Origin: Colwellia psychrerythraea
GTDB lineage: Bacteria; Pseudomonadota; Gammaproteobacteria; Enterobacterales; Alteromonadaceae
Direction of reading: 5' to 3'
Assembly (NCBI GenBank): GCA_002163005.1
Contig: MAAF01000065.1
Coordinates: 1-64,000 of the forward strand
Length of the DNA stretch: 64,000 nt
Positions 8,914 through 19,133 of this stretch are shown piece after piece. The notes under the pieces were generated by a model. That model did no database searches, was not told the DNA's origin, and saw only the letters and a program-made list of their open reading frames with translations. Position 1 is the first letter of the stretch; each line of letters opens with the position of its first letter. A program made the position numbers and the translations under genes.

Positions 8914-9180
8914 TATACCAATCCGTATAAGAAAGTGATCGCTTAGCGAGAATTTAAAGGCTTATAGGCAAGGCATTGATTGTAGGTAATGGTTATTCCC
9001 TTACCAAAATCAATAACGCAGTATATAAGCCTTTAAAACTCGCCCTTTGGGAACGCATGGAACATCATGATAACTTCACAAAACATGCTTGGTGTAGAAT
9101 AACTATAACTACGCATATTTTGATTGTTCTCATGTCGCCCATGCCGTTCTAAGTGCTCACTTCTTTATACGGAATGGTAT
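8914..9180. mobile_element. Full-length family A palindromic element (MITE-like, 267 bp)
   Basis: Imperfect terminal inverted repeats of about 30 bp: left TATACCAATCCGTATAAG, right ending TTTATACGGAATGGTAT. Inside is a perfect 14-bp inverted pair (TTTAAAGGCTTATA ... TATAAGCCTTTAAA) enclosing a hairpin with the 19-mer at 8986-9004 (GTAATGGTTATTCCCTTAC). There is no open frame for a transposase, so it would be moved in trans if mobile. It ends 3 bp from the ydbL stop. A partial copy is at 1805-1919 and a deletion copy at 6817-6875. Confidence 0.75.
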
Positions 9181-9183
9181 TAG

Positions 9184-9552
9184 TTACTTTTTAACCCACT
9201 GCCCCGAAGAATTTTGAATTAAATGTCCTGACTGAGTTTTAGCCATAGACTTTTCACCCGCTAGCTTGGTCACTTGCTGCATAGTAATGTTATTTTTACG
9301 GGCTAAGTTCAAGTAAATATCTTTACGCTTTTTATTAACCATATCTACTAGGTTATTCACTTCAGAGCTGGCAATCACCACACCTAAATAGCCATTAGAC
9401 ATTTCGCCGACAAGGCCTTGCTGCTTTGCTTGGTCTAGAGATACTGCCCAAGCCGAAAATGCCATAGAAGAGGCAACCAGCACTAGGCTTACTTTCTTAA
9501 TTAAGAGCTTAATTGAGTGCTTGATTGTCTGCTTTATTAATTTATTCATCAT
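9184..9552 (-). CDS. ydbL: YdbL family periplasmic protein (DUF1318)
   Basis: 122 residues. A long basic N-terminus leads to a signal peptide (VSLVLVASSMAFSAWA), then the DUF1318 domain (LDQAKQQGLVGEMSNGYLGV..., ending in GHLIQNSSGQWVKK). It is the last gene of ydbH-ynbE-ydbL, the same order as in E. coli, starting 5 bp after ynbE. In E. coli, YdbL is a periplasmic chaperone-like partner that modulates YdbH-YnbE assembly; that role is carried over by family and synteny. A family A repeat directly follows the stop codon. Confidence 0.88.
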   Translation of the reverse strand: MMNKLIKQTIKHSIKLLIKKVSLVLVASSMAFSAWAVSLDQAKQQGLVGEMSNGYLGVVIASSEVNNLVDMVNKKRKDIYLNLARKNNITMQQVTKLAGEKSMAKTQSGHLIQNSSGQWVKK

Positions 9553-9557
9553 TGCTC

Positions 9558-9740
9558 CTAAAAAATATCACTATCGTCACTGAAAATATCGTCAAGTTCT
9601 TTATCTACTTTGACCCGAATTTCATGATCAATTTTAAGATTCAAATTAATCGTGATTGGCTCTTTAGCACTTACTTCAACTTTATGAGTGCAGGCAGTAA
9701 ATAACAATACAGCTAGCAGTGGTGCCAGTATTTTAACCAT
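9558..9740 (-). CDS. ynbE: YnbE-like outer-membrane lipoprotein
   Basis: 60 residues, the normal size of YnbE. The lipobox L-F-T-A-C puts the lipidated Cys at about residue 17. The conserved E-P-I-T-I-N-L-N-L-K-I-D-H-E-I-R-V-K-V-D-K segment follows, close to the E. coli protein. It is known to sit at the outer membrane and to extend the YdbH beta-groove into a bridge between membranes for phospholipid traffic. It lies between ydbH (9-bp gap) and ydbL (5-bp gap), clearly one operon. Confidence 0.9.
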   Translation of the reverse strand: MVKILAPLLAVLLFTACTHKVEVSAKEPITINLNLKIDHEIRVKVDKELDDIFSDDSDIF

Positions 9741-9749
9741 AAATGTTCC

Positions 9750-12389
9750 TTAATTATTTAGTTCTTTTTTTGTGTACCCTTTGATAATTTTGCTTTCAAA
9801 ATCCTCAGTAATATTGAGTGATTCAATTAAGCCTAATAAATCATAGCTAAGATTTAAATTCAAATTTACATCATTGTCCAAATCAGGATTTCGGCCCTTG
9901 ATGGCGGTATCTAATAACATGTAGCCGTCATCCGCCATAGAAACTTCTGATGAGAGGTGATGATAGTGCAAGTTTTCCAAGGCACTAAATGCCAGCTTTA
10001 ATTCAGTGCTACTAGCTTTGAGTTCTTCAACCGCAGGGTTATTATAAACTTGGATAATCCCATCACCAACGTTATGCAAGTATCCTTCTTTAATAAGGAA
10101 GTATTCACCATCATAATAAATGGGGAAATTTCCTGATACTTTACCTGTAACAACTATACCTTGCTTCTTATCTAACTCGAGTAGTTTTTCTAAATCTATT
10201 TTAGTTAATTTTATTTTCACTAAAAGCTCTTTGCTAAAAGGCCATTGCGCTTTTGCTATGTCAAAACGCCCACCTAATAAGTCTCCATGAATGTTACGCG
10301 CTAATAGTTTGATATGATCTTGCGAAAAGTCGATAAAGGTTGTTGTTGCTAAATTATGGATTGGTGTGCCCGTCTCTATCTTTGCAATAGTCAGGTTATA
10401 TAACGTTGTGGATTTTTCAGGTATCGATTTTATCTGGCCATTTTGTAAAACAAATTTTTGCTGCCAGTTAAGATCTTGTAACCAAATACCCTCGACCTCC
10501 CCTGTAAAATCTTGCACCGTTAGTGCTAATATCATTGGATTAGCCCATAAGTCCTCATTATTTTTTAATTGTCCGCTTAAATGGTAGTCGATATTGCCAT
10601 CAATCAGTTTCAACTCAATAGGCAGTTCTACCTTTAATGCTAATAAATCGGTGAGCAAAACGTCTTTTGCCGACACAACCACGTTCGGATGACGTAAATC
10701 TCCCGTGAATTTAGCGGCAGCTATTGGTATATTATCGGCAATCATCTTAGTATTTATCGTTATATTATCAATACTGCCTAGGATCTTTGTATTTAACTCA
10801 AGTCCATTAACTTGTAGGATTTTAGGGTAATGTAGCTGGCTTACCTGATTATTAAGTTCCAGTTTAAAAGTCACTGGCTCACTATTTTTTGACTGACTTT
10901 TAAGGTCATTTTTAGGGATAGCTACATTGCCATGTAAACGGCTAATTAATGATGTCACGTTGAGTTGCGCTTTAGCATTCGATGCTTGAGTTAGACTTTT
11001 AATTCCACTTGCTGGCTTAACTGACGGTAAGCTCAGCTGGGCTAATTCGATTGTCGTTCCTTGGGCAAGGTTTAACTGCCAAATATCACTATGCTGCTCA
11101 ATTCCACCGGTAATACTTAGCTTTACTGGCTGCATGCTATAAGGCTGTAATTGAGCAATGCTTGCTTGTGCTGTTAGCGAGAACTTTGCTTTTTGTAAGT
11201 TAGGTGTTATTACTGGGTCATCGTTAAAATTAAAGAGTAAATCGCTTAGCGAGAGTTCTATTGGCCCATGTAAATTACTGCTAATGATAGTAATGCCATC
11301 ACTGGTTACTGTTTTTTTGGTAAAATCTATTTTTAGCGAATCTAATGGCTTAACCGTCAACGTACTTATGGCATTATCTATGAGGACACTGATTATTTGC
11401 TGATCGACCGTTTGTGCCGTGAGTGACTCAATAAGTTTTTCTGAATTAAAAGCTAGCTGTATATTATTGCTCTGATTGTCATCTGCAGTAAAATCAAAAT
11501 GCAACTTATCGTCAGTTAAATTTGCTTGCCATGCAAAGCTTGCATCTAGCGCAACCAGCCCTAATGAAGAAAAACCTGGTGAAGTTTTGAAAGAAAAGTC
11601 ACTCAGTTGATTCGTCATACTCAAGGTTTTTTTATGCCAGTCAAGTTGACTGTTAAGTTTCCCCGTAACCGACCAAGATTTATTTATTAATAGTGTTGAT
11701 AAACTCAATGGTAAAGCTTTTGGATGTTGAACTAGAAGAGGTCTTAGCTGAGCTAAATCAGTCGCTAAAGTGGCACTAATGTCACCATCTCTTTTAGCTA
11801 ACGCCAAGGAGAGAATATGCTCTTTTTTTTGATTAGCTACTGTAAATAGTAGGCGTTGAGCATGCGCTGAAAATTGGCCTTGATAAGTGTGGTTTTTATT
11901 AGTTTTTTTATTACTAAAAGGTTGGTAGTTAAACGTTTGAATATCAAGGTCAATCGGAATTGAGAACAACGCAAGGTCATGAAGTTGCTTTCTAATAAGT
12001 GTTGGTAACTCACTAAGTTTTACTGTGCGTGAAGTAGGACTTTCAGGAAGTTGAATATCACCTTTAGCTAGTACAGTAACTGCAGCAATATTTATCGCTG
12101 AAATAGCGTCGGATAGTTTATCTACGTCTATCCTGCTTGGTTCAAATCGCCATTCTACCAGGCTATCAATTAATTCTATGTCAGCATAAGGAGAATCAAT
12201 ACATAAGCGGGTAATCAACAAATTAAAATCGGTATTTATATCAAAATCAATGCACGTTAACGCGCTATGATGCTGTGTGAGAAAATTATTTACTATTGAT
12301 GTCACCACCGAGCTTCGATTATAAAATACTGTGCTGAGTGTGATAACAAAAACCAAGCATAGGGCTAAGGTAAATTTAAAAAACCGCAA
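9750..12389 (-). CDS. ydbH: YdbH family AsmA-like intermembrane lipid transport protein
   Basis: An 879-residue protein, the usual length for YdbH. It has one N-terminal membrane anchor (about residues 4-24) and a very long beta-rich periplasmic part. Its C-terminal dicarboxylate/DUF-type region (GNFPIYYDGEYFLIKEGYLHN, ending in N-L-N-L-S-Y-D-L-L-G) is typical of YdbH. With TamB and YhdP, this family gives redundant phospholipid transport between inner and outer membrane. The start is TTG, with AAGGGAT upstream and a stop just before, so no longer form is possible. It is the first gene of the operon with ynbE and ydbL. Confidence 0.9.
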   Translation of the reverse strand: MRFFKFTLALCLVFVITLSTVFYNRSSVVTSIVNNFLTQHHSALTCIDFDINTDFNLLITRLCIDSPYADIELIDSLVEWRFEPSRIDVDKLSDAISAINIAAVTVLAKGDIQLPESPTSRTVKLSELPTLIRKQLHDLALFSIPIDLDIQTFNYQPFSNKKTNKNHTYQGQFSAHAQRLLFTVANQKKEHILSLALAKRDGDISATLATDLAQLRPLLVQHPKALPLSLSTLLINKSWSVTGKLNSQLDWHKKTLSMTNQLSDFSFKTSPGFSSLGLVALDASFAWQANLTDDKLHFDFTADDNQSNNIQLAFNSEKLIESLTAQTVDQQIISVLIDNAISTLTVKPLDSLKIDFTKKTVTSDGITIISSNLHGPIELSLSDLLFNFNDDPVITPNLQKAKFSLTAQASIAQLQPYSMQPVKLSITGGIEQHSDIWQLNLAQGTTIELAQLSLPSVKPASGIKSLTQASNAKAQLNVTSLISRLHGNVAIPKNDLKSQSKNSEPVTFKLELNNQVSQLHYPKILQVNGLELNTKILGSIDNITINTKMIADNIPIAAAKFTGDLRHPNVVVSAKDVLLTDLLALKVELPIELKLIDGNIDYHLSGQLKNNEDLWANPMILALTVQDFTGEVEGIWLQDLNWQQKFVLQNGQIKSIPEKSTTLYNLTIAKIETGTPIHNLATTTFIDFSQDHIKLLARNIHGDLLGGRFDIAKAQWPFSKELLVKIKLTKIDLEKLLELDKKQGIVVTGKVSGNFPIYYDGEYFLIKEGYLHNVGDGIIQVYNNPAVEELKASSTELKLAFSALENLHYHHLSSEVSMADDGYMLLDTAIKGRNPDLDNDVNLNLNLSYDLLGLIESLNITEDFESKIIKGYTKKELNN

Positions 12390-12564
12390 AATAATCCCTT
12401 ACCGTCAAAACATGAGTGTGATAGTTATCATATCCGATACCATATAATCACATGATTTAATTATTAATTAAATGACTTTAGGTAAAGTAAATAGTGTAAT
12501 CACGGGTCTGTTACCAATAATATCTTAACGCATCAAAAAATACATCAATAACCGGCTCAATCGA

Positions 12565-13287
12565 TTACCTATAGGATAACTTAATATATTGATTAACCTT
12601 ATCATTATTAAGTCGTTGTGGAGATAGGCGGTCAACAATTTCGAGTGCCTGATGCACTTTACTTAGCCCTATTTTGTCATCTAAAGGTAGTTTTTCAAAT
12701 GATTTATCATTGATCGTTTCCTTAAGTAAAGCTAATGCATCCTTAAGGGATGACTTAAAGTCAGTTTGCAGTTTCTGCTCTTCAACGTTATTCAATATTT
12801 CTTTTGCAGTAGTTAACGCCCCCGTTAACGCCACTATTGTTTCACTTTCAGTGACATCCTCATCACTATCAGTATCTTCATCGGCATCATCTTTATTTAA
12901 GCGTTCAATAAAGTCGCCGAGGAAACTAGTTAACGTGGTAGTAGATGTGTTCGCGCTAGATTCGCTGGTTGTAGCATCCGTGGTAGTACCACTTAAAGTG
13001 GCATACTCACCTTTTGAAATAAGTCCAAATTGATAAAGCTTTTCTTTTAACGCGCCTACATCATCAAATGTCAGCTCTGCACCGCTAAAAAATTCACTGC
13101 TGATAGCATTTATTTTTTGAGCTCTGCTGGATAAATATAAACTGTTATCAACGACAGCTGACTCTTCACTTTTAACACTACTTTGCGCATGTTTTTCAGT
13201 TATCGCTTGTATTTCAGCAGTATTCTGCTGACTCACAGTTGAATTATTATTAAAAGTGCCGCTATATAGGCCTAGGTTATTGATCAT
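12565..13287 (-). CDS. Hypothetical protein with L-Y-L-S-S-R-A motif and acidic linker
   Basis: 240 residues from ATG 13287 (MINNLGLYSGTFNNN...). A TTG start 18 codons upstream is possible but has no better ribosome site. No signal peptide or membrane helix is seen. It contains S-L-Y-L-S-S-R-A-Q-K-I near residue 50, a Ser/Thr-rich stretch, a very acidic D-A-D-E-D-T-D-S-D-E-D segment in the middle, and a helical C-terminal third. The function is not recognised. It resembles the 4468-4968 protein only in the L-x-L-S-x-x-A motif and low-complexity style. It is a single gene upstream of the ydbH operon, in the same direction with a 175-bp gap. Confidence 0.65.
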   Translation of the reverse strand: MINNLGLYSGTFNNNSTVSQQNTAEIQAITEKHAQSSVKSEESAVVDNSLYLSSRAQKINAISSEFFSGAELTFDDVGALKEKLYQFGLISKGEYATLSGTTTDATTSESSANTSTTTLTSFLGDFIERLNKDDADEDTDSDEDVTESETIVALTGALTTAKEILNNVEEQKLQTDFKSSLKDALALLKETINDKSFEKLPLDDKIGLSKVHQALEIVDRLSPQRLNNDKVNQYIKLSYR

Positions 13288-13658
13288 TTGGTAAATACCG
13301 CAATAAATTGACAGTTTTATTACCAGCAATTTATATACCAATTACACTTGTTATTTTAATGACATTAAGCTATTTCTTACAAAGATTTATACCCAATATC
13401 ATTCAAAGTGGTACAAGATCACTCTGAAACATGCATCTTCAGGTAGTTTGGGTATATACCCATGTCACATTTTCAGTGATTAGCAATATACCAGAAACTA
13501 ACGGCAACAAAGCTTTTTAGTCCAATACTCTAGCCGATTAAAAAATATGATTAAAAGCTATATTTACGAAACATAACAAAAGCATCTAACACATTGTAAA
13601 TACTTACTTTTGGTTTATAGTTAATTTCAATTATAACGATGAAAAGCAAAGGACTCTT
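13288..13658. other. Intergenic region between divergent genes with a palindrome
   Basis: About 370 bp between the hypothetical gene and the hybrid kinase gene. It holds the 69-bp family B palindrome at 13388-13456. The rest is AT-rich and must contain both promoters, but I see no box I can name. Confidence 0.5.
13388..13456. repeat. Short palindrome of family B
   Basis: 69 bp from TATACCCAATATCATTCAAA to CTTCAGGTAGTTTGGGTATA. Its ends match the 6725 and 53843 copies, and its right half (ATGCATCTTCAGGTAG) is nearly identical to theirs. Confidence 0.8.
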
Positions 13659-16526
13659 GTGGCAGATTCTGATTTGATGAAAAATTCATACCCACTTGAT
13701 AAAGCTTGGCCTTTGTATCTAACTCTTTTCACAAGTTATATAGTTTTTGGTCATCTTTTATCATCCCTTTCTTTTCATAGCCAAATAGTTCCTATTTGGC
13801 TGCCTGCTGGCATCGCATTAGTAGGTTGTTATTTATGGTGGTGGCGTTTTTTCCCTGCTGTATTTCTGGCAGCCTATATTTTTAACTTTTCAGTAACTCC
13901 AAACGTTGACATAAATTTATTATTCTCTGTTACGGCGATACAAAATGCGATTATTGCCACTGGCGCTGGACTGCAAGCTATGGCAGGAAGCGCACTACTC
14001 AGGTACTGGCTTGGCAATCCAATTAGTCAATCTCAGAACAAAAAAACACTCTATTTCGTCTTTATTGTTGGCATTCTAGTTAATTTAATCTCTTCAACCG
14101 TAGGTGTTAGTGCTTTAACTATATTTAATGCTCAATATAGTGTTGAAGATTTTCAATTGAATTTAATTTTCTGGTGGTTAAGCGACTCATTAGGGGTGCT
14201 ACTTTCACTGCCTTTTATTTTTAGCTTACTTAACTTTCACCAATTAAAATCGGAGCAACGTAAAGCTAGTTGGATTATTATCTATTCGGTAAGCGCTTTA
14301 TTAATCATTATCATATTGCTGACAAATTTTTTTATTGCCAGTTCGAATACCAATGCGACTGAGTTAATAACAAAAGAATCCAAAGTAATAGAAAATGGTA
14401 TTTATCGCCAAATAAGCACTAGCATTGAACAATTAAGCTTATTAGCCGCTTTTATTCAGCACAACCCAGATGCCTCACGTAAGCAATTTCATTTATTTGT
14501 GAGTAACCTAACGCAAAGCTCTAACACACTCAAAGCCATGTCTTGGAACCCCCTTATTAGCCAAACAGAAAAACATGACCATCAAATGCAATTAGCACAG
14601 CTATATCAAAAAAAGGTGGTGATACAGGGAAAACCATTATCGATTAACGACGATCTTATTTATGTAAAACTGATTAGCCCAGAAAAAGGTAATGGTAAAG
14701 CGATAGGTTTTAACGTGTATTCTAACCCTTCACGGAAAAAGACCTTAGACAACATCAGGGCTAATTATCAACCACAAGCCACCCCTATCATTCAGTTGGT
14801 ACAATCATTTAAAGAAGAGCCAGCCTTTTTATTGTTTTTCCCGATCTTTGAACAGGTAATTAAAACCCAAAACACCACTGATAAAAAATTAATTGGCTTT
14901 ACCACAGGTGTATTTCTTGCGGAGAAAATAATCAGTAATGCTATCAGTGATTCACAAAAAAACTTATTTTATTATGAAGTGTTTGAACAATATAAAAAAC
15001 AGTGGTTCTTGTCTAATACTGGTACTCATACCGATATTCATCATTCAGGTACAAAGGAATCCAACAAGCATTTCAGTTATGATTTTAATGTGGCAGGTCA
15101 AAAATGGAACATCCATTTATTCGCCAACGAAAATTATTTAACTCGGCAGCAACATCAGAACTTTATAAGATTTTTCTTATTGCTTGTTGTTATTGCTACC
15201 ACAATAATTACTTCGCTTTTATTAATGCATAATAGGCAATTACAGTTAAACAACCTAGTGAGCCAACGCACTAAATCGCTCAATGAAGCAATGAAAGAGG
15301 CAAATTATGCAAATGAAGCGAAAAGTCAATTTTTAGCTAATATGAGCCATGAAATTAGAACACCTATGAATTCAGTAATCGGCTTCGCTCAACTAGCTAA
15401 AGTCTCCAACAATTTGGATGAAATTAAATCCTACCTTCAACATATTGATGTTTCATCAGACTTGTTACTCCACATAGTAAATAATATTCTTGATATCTCA
15501 AAAATTGAGTCAAAAAAGATACACCTCACCAATGAAGCTTTTGATATGCATTTAGTATTAAAGCGAATTTATAGTTTATTTGAAGTAGATGCCAGTAATA
15601 AAAAACTCACTTGGCGCTTAAACAATAACATTCCAGATACTATGATTTTCCTAGGAGATCAGACCCGGATAGAGCAAATTTTAATGAATTTATGCGGCAA
15701 TGCCATGAAATTCACCAATAGTGGTGGTGTTTCAATCACAGCAAATGTGCTGAAAATAATGCAGAATAAAGCGCATATTTCGATAGTAGTAAAAGACACT
15801 GGGATTGGCATTACCAAGGAGCGCATTGATAAACTATTTAAACCATTCACTCAAGCGGACGCTTCAACTTCTCGTGATTTTGGTGGTACAGGCTTAGGTT
15901 TAACCATAGCGAAAGAACTTAGCCAATTGATGTCAGGTAATATCAAAATAGAAAGTAAAGTGGCCGCTGGAGCTTCTTTTATTTTTACTTGTTGGCTTTC
16001 TATTACTCAATTTAAACCTAAAGTAGAAGATAAAATTCACAATTCATTTCAGCAATTAGTCAGTCAAAATCGACAAAATACGCCCAATAAAGCGGTGCAA
16101 GAAACTAAACCAGACAAGGTTATTAATAACCTCGCCCAACTCAAAATTTTAGTGGCTGAAGACAATCGTATTAATCAAAAACTCATTAGCGTTATATTAT
16201 CTAAGGTGGGGATTGAAGCCGCAATTGTTGAGAATGGCCAACTGGCTATCGACCATTTACAAAAAGAGCCTGTAGATGTCATTATAATGGACTGCCAGAT
16301 GCCAGTGTTAGATGGCTATCAAGCGACACAATTAATACGAGCAATGCCTCAATATGCTGATTTACCTATTTTTGCCTTAACTGCAGATGTTGATACGCGT
16401 AGTAAGAAAAAAGCACTATCAATGGGCTTTACTAAACACCTTGCTAAGCCCATTAACATCGAACTATTAACCGCCTATTTACTTGAAGTAACTAAATACT
16501 CACTACAAAGTGAAACTAATAAATGA
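13659..16526 (+). CDS. Hybrid sensor histidine kinase (MASE1-CHASE-HisKA-HATPase-REC)
   Basis: 955 residues. The N-terminal MASE1-type membrane region has about eight helices (residues 15-225, with I-W-L-P-A-G-I-A). An extracytoplasmic CHASE-like sensor (about 230-500) ends in a further membrane helix near 505-525. The HisKA motif M-S-H-E-I-R-T-P-M has the phospho-accepting His at 564. The N-box is N-L-C-G-N-A-M-K-F-T-N, and the ATP lid is D-T-G-I-G-I ... G-G-T-G-L-G-L. The C-terminal receiver has the acceptor Asp at 878 (I-I-M-D-C-Q-M-P-V-L-D-G). There is no HPt domain, so a separate phosphotransfer protein is expected. The start is GTG with AAGGA five bases before. Ligand and output are unknown. 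Confidence 0.92.
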   Translation: MADSDLMKNSYPLDKAWPLYLTLFTSYIVFGHLLSSLSFHSQIVPIWLPAGIALVGCYLWWWRFFPAVFLAAYIFNFSVTPNVDINLLFSVTAIQNAIIATGAGLQAMAGSALLRYWLGNPISQSQNKKTLYFVFIVGILVNLISSTVGVSALTIFNAQYSVEDFQLNLIFWWLSDSLGVLLSLPFIFSLLNFHQLKSEQRKASWIIIYSVSALLIIIILLTNFFIASSNTNATELITKESKVIENGIYRQISTSIEQLSLLAAFIQHNPDASRKQFHLFVSNLTQSSNTLKAMSWNPLISQTEKHDHQMQLAQLYQKKVVIQGKPLSINDDLIYVKLISPEKGNGKAIGFNVYSNPSRKKTLDNIRANYQPQATPIIQLVQSFKEEPAFLLFFPIFEQVIKTQNTTDKKLIGFTTGVFLAEKIISNAISDSQKNLFYYEVFEQYKKQWFLSNTGTHTDIHHSGTKESNKHFSYDFNVAGQKWNIHLFANENYLTRQQHQNFIRFFLLLVVIATTIITSLLLMHNRQLQLNNLVSQRTKSLNEAMKEANYANEAKSQFLANMSHEIRTPMNSVIGFAQLAKVSNNLDEIKSYLQHIDVSSDLLLHIVNNILDISKIESKKIHLTNEAFDMHLVLKRIYSLFEVDASNKKLTWRLNNNIPDTMIFLGDQTRIEQILMNLCGNAMKFTNSGGVSITANVLKIMQNKAHISIVVKDTGIGITKERIDKLFKPFTQADASTSRDFGGTGLGLTIAKELSQLMSGNIKIESKVAAGASFIFTCWLSITQFKPKVEDKIHNSFQQLVSQNRQNTPNKAVQETKPDKVINNLAQLKILVAEDNRINQKLISVILSKVGIEAAIVENGQLAIDHLQKEPVDVIIMDCQMPVLDGYQATQLIRAMPQYADLPIFALTADVDTRSKKKALSMGFTKHLAKPINIELLTAYLLEVTKYSLQSETNK

Positions 16527-16531
16527 TTAAA

Positions 16532-16556
16532 CCGCTTAAGTGATAGTTTTAAGCGG
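16532..16556 (+). terminator. Terminator after the hybrid kinase gene
   Basis: Perfect 8-bp arms CCGCTTAA/TTAAGCGG with a nine-base loop, followed by CTTTCTTCTCTT. It starts 6 bp after the stop codon. Confidence 0.75.
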
Positions 16557-16637
16557 CTTTCTTCTCTTATGATTAATCTCTAATTGAAAGTGACTAATAC
16601 TGAACAGTACATTAAGTAAGCTTACAGCCTATCCCTA

Positions 16638-18209
16638 TTAAACATCTTGACGGATAAGGTAATCAAAAGCACCCAAGGCGGCATTTGCGCCACTCCCCAT
16701 AGCAATGATAATTTGTTTGTATGGACTATTAGTGACATCGCCTGCTGCAAAGACCCCTGCAATGGACGTTTCACCTCGGCTGCCGGCAATAATTTCACCG
16801 CGATTAGTTAACTCTATTTCACCTTGTAAAAATTCAGTGTTTGGCATCAAACCTATTTGCACAAAAATACCTGCCAATGCCAATAAATGATGTTCACCTG
16901 TACCTCGGTCGGTGTAACTTAAGCTCGTCACACGTTTACCATCGCCCTGTACTTCAGTGGTTTGCGCATTAGTAATAATAGTAACATTAGTTAATGAATT
17001 AGCTTTTCTCACCAAAACATCATCTGCACGCAGGGTGTCTGCAAATTCTAAAACAGTGACATGCTCTACAATACCGGCCAAATCAATGGCAGCTTCAATA
17101 CCTGAATTACCACCACCAATAACCGCTACTGGCTTGCCTTTAAATAGTGGCCCGTCACAATGAGGACAATAAGCAACACCTTTACCACGATACTCATTTT
17201 CACCCGGCACATTCATTTCTCTCCAGCGTGCGCCAGTTGCCAATACCACTGATTTACTTTTTAATACGGCACCATTTTCTAAACTAACTTCAACCAATCC
17301 TGTTGCTTCATTACGCTTCACTTGACTCGCTTTGTTACTGTTCATGATATCTACCTCATATTCACGAACATGTTCTTCTAAACTGGCGACAAGTTTTGGT
17401 CCTTGTGTTGCTTTGACGGAAATAAAATTTTCAATAGCCATGGTATCACTGACCTGACCGCCGAATCTGTCCGCGACTAAGCCAGTATTAATACCTTTTC
17501 GCGCTGCATAAATTGCTGCTGCTGCACCTGCTGGCCCACCACCGACAACTAAAAAGTCATAGGTACCTTTATTCTCTAATGCTTTGGCTTGGCGAGCACC
17601 GGCATTTTTATCTACTTTATTTAAAATATCGGTTAATGACACCCGGCCTTGACTAAATGATTCACCATTTAGATACACACTGGGTACTGCCATCACATCA
17701 CGATCAAACACTTCCGTTTGGAATAACGAACCATCAATCATGGTGTGTTTTATATTCGGGTTAATGGCAGCCATCATATTTAAGGCTTGTACCACATCAG
17801 GACAATTCTGACAGCTTAAGGAGATATAAGTTTCAAAGACAAAATCTCCTTCAAGGTTGCGCACTTGTTCTATTTGCTCTGCCTCAATTTTGAGGGGATG
17901 TGAGCCACTGTGCAATAACGCCATCACTAATGAGGTAAATTCATGTCCCATGGGTAAACCTGCAAAACGCATTTCGCTATTGTTAGCGATACTACGTACT
18001 AACATAGATGGCACGCGTTCGTTAGCAGCTTGCTCAGTATTATTACCATTAATTTCAGTGATTAGCGGTGATAATTCAGCAATCTGTGATACGAGTTGGG
18101 CAAGTTCTTTTGCCTTAGGGCTTTCATCAGTAAAGGTGATTAGCTCGACTGGTGTTTTTAAGTTGTCTAAATAACTTTTTAATTGTGTTTGTAAATTGCT
18201 GTCTAACAT
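16638..18209 (-). CDS. ahpF: Alkyl hydroperoxide reductase subunit F
   Basis: A 523-residue flavoprotein, the normal length for AhpF. It has an N-terminal thioredoxin-fold domain with C-Q-N-C at about residues 130-133. An FAD-binding motif [10 protein letters not shown] begins at about 220, the thioredoxin-reductase-like redox pair A-Y-C-P-H-C-D-G is at about 345-348, an NADH-binding G-G-G-N-S-G-I-E-A follows, and the C-terminal FAD motif is G-V-F-A-A-G-D-V-T. It passes electrons from NADH to AhpC to remove hydrogen peroxide and organic peroxides in the cytoplasm. It lies 234 bp downstream of ahpC in the same direction; the gap holds a 99-bp inverted repeat. Confidence 0.96.
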   Translation of the reverse strand: MLDSNLQTQLKSYLDNLKTPVELITFTDESPKAKELAQLVSQIAELSPLITEINGNNTEQAANERVPSMLVRSIANNSEMRFAGLPMGHEFTSLVMALLHSGSHPLKIEAEQIEQVRNLEGDFVFETYISLSCQNCPDVVQALNMMAAINPNIKHTMIDGSLFQTEVFDRDVMAVPSVYLNGESFSQGRVSLTDILNKVDKNAGARQAKALENKGTYDFLVVGGGPAGAAAAIYAARKGINTGLVADRFGGQVSDTMAIENFISVKATQGPKLVASLEEHVREYEVDIMNSNKASQVKRNEATGLVEVSLENGAVLKSKSVVLATGARWREMNVPGENEYRGKGVAYCPHCDGPLFKGKPVAVIGGGNSGIEAAIDLAGIVEHVTVLEFADTLRADDVLVRKANSLTNVTIITNAQTTEVQGDGKRVTSLSYTDRGTGEHHLLALAGIFVQIGLMPNTEFLQGEIELTNRGEIIAGSRGETSIAGVFAAGDVTNSPYKQIIIAMGSGANAALGAFDYLIRQDV

Positions 18210-18324
18210 AATGACCTCTATAGATATTCAATGGGAATGGGAAAGTAATAAGGGAAGAAACTTTGTCGGCTTTAGAGAGTATTAGTAGCGGCTCAACATC
18301 CATGTTTCGCTATTGTTTGAATTA

Positions 18325-18423
18325 AATTCGAATTAAATGACGCTTATTCGAGGCGTGAAGCATGAGCATAGCTTGCCTATGTGATTGCTGAACAACAAAG
18401 AATAAGTGCCATTTAAACTAATT
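18325..18423. repeat. 99-bp inverted repeat between ahpC and ahpF
   Basis: Left arm AATTCGAATTAAATGACGCT and right arm ending AATAAGTGCCATTTAAAC are complementary over about 25 positions with a few mismatches, around a 50-base loop. It lies right after ahpC and could act as a processing or attenuation hairpin. I saw no second copy in the window. Confidence 0.6.
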
Positions 18424-18443
18424 TAAAAAAACATAACTAATAC

Positions 18444-19028
18444 TTAGATTTTACCTACTAGATCTAGTGATGGTGCTAATGTTTCAGCACCTGGTTGCCA
18501 TGCTGCTGGACATACTTCACCATCATGCTCGGCAACATATTGAGCAGCTTTAACTTTACGTAGTAACTCAGCTGCGCTTCGACCTATACCTAAGTCATGT
18601 ACTTCAGAGATTTTTATTTCTCCTTCAGGGTTAATAACAAACGTACCACGTAGTGCTAAACCATCTTCTTCAATCATGACACCGAAGTTACGCGTGATTT
18701 TGCCTGTTGGGTCACCAATCATAGGGTATTTAATTTTGTTAATCGTATCTGAAGTGTCGTGCCATGCTTTATGCGTAAAGTGGGTATCTGTTGAGACTGA
18801 ATACACTTCTACACCCATTTTTTGCAATTCATCATAATGGTCTGCCATGTCACCTAATTCGGTAGGACATACAAAAGTGAAATCAGCTGGGTAGAAGAAA
18901 ACGACTGACCATTTATCAGCAAGGTCTTTTTCACTTAGTTCAACAAATTCACCGTTGTGAAAAGCAGTAGCGTTAAAAGGTAATAATTTAGTATTGATTA
19001 TTGATTGGTTTGAAATTGATTGGTTCAT
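18444..19028 (-). CDS. ahpC: Alkyl hydroperoxide reductase subunit C (peroxiredoxin)
   Basis: A 194-residue typical 2-Cys peroxiredoxin. The peroxidatic Cys54 is in F-T-F-V-C-P-T-E-L and the resolving Cys173 in G-E-V-C-P-A-A-W. It reduces hydrogen peroxide, organic peroxides and peroxynitrite and is itself re-reduced by AhpF. It is upstream of ahpF. An OxyR-type tetramer site lies 106-142 bp upstream of the start (19134-19170), so peroxide induction by OxyR is likely. The oxyR gene itself is the next upstream gene. Confidence 0.96.
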   Translation of the reverse strand: MNQSISNQSIINTKLLPFNATAFHNGEFVELSEKDLADKWSVVFFYPADFTFVCPTELGDMADHYDELQKMGVEVYSVSTDTHFTHKAWHDTSDTINKIKYPMIGDPTGKITRNFGVMIEEDGLALRGTFVINPEGEIKISEVHDLGIGRSAAELLRKVKAAQYVAEHDGEVCPAAWQPGAETLAPSLDLVGKI

Positions 19029-19133
19029 TCTGAACTCCCGTTAAGTGTTGTAAATAAGATAACTGTGTTTGAAACGTTAAAGGCGTTTCGTTGAAGACGG
19101 AGTAATAATAGAGTCAGAAGTGTAATTAGCATA

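Noticed and set aside
12674..13033. Plus-strand frame of 119 codons opposite the hypothetical gene
   Set aside because: It is Ser/Val-rich mirror coding of the acidic Ser/Thr-rich minus-strand gene, without a ribosome site.
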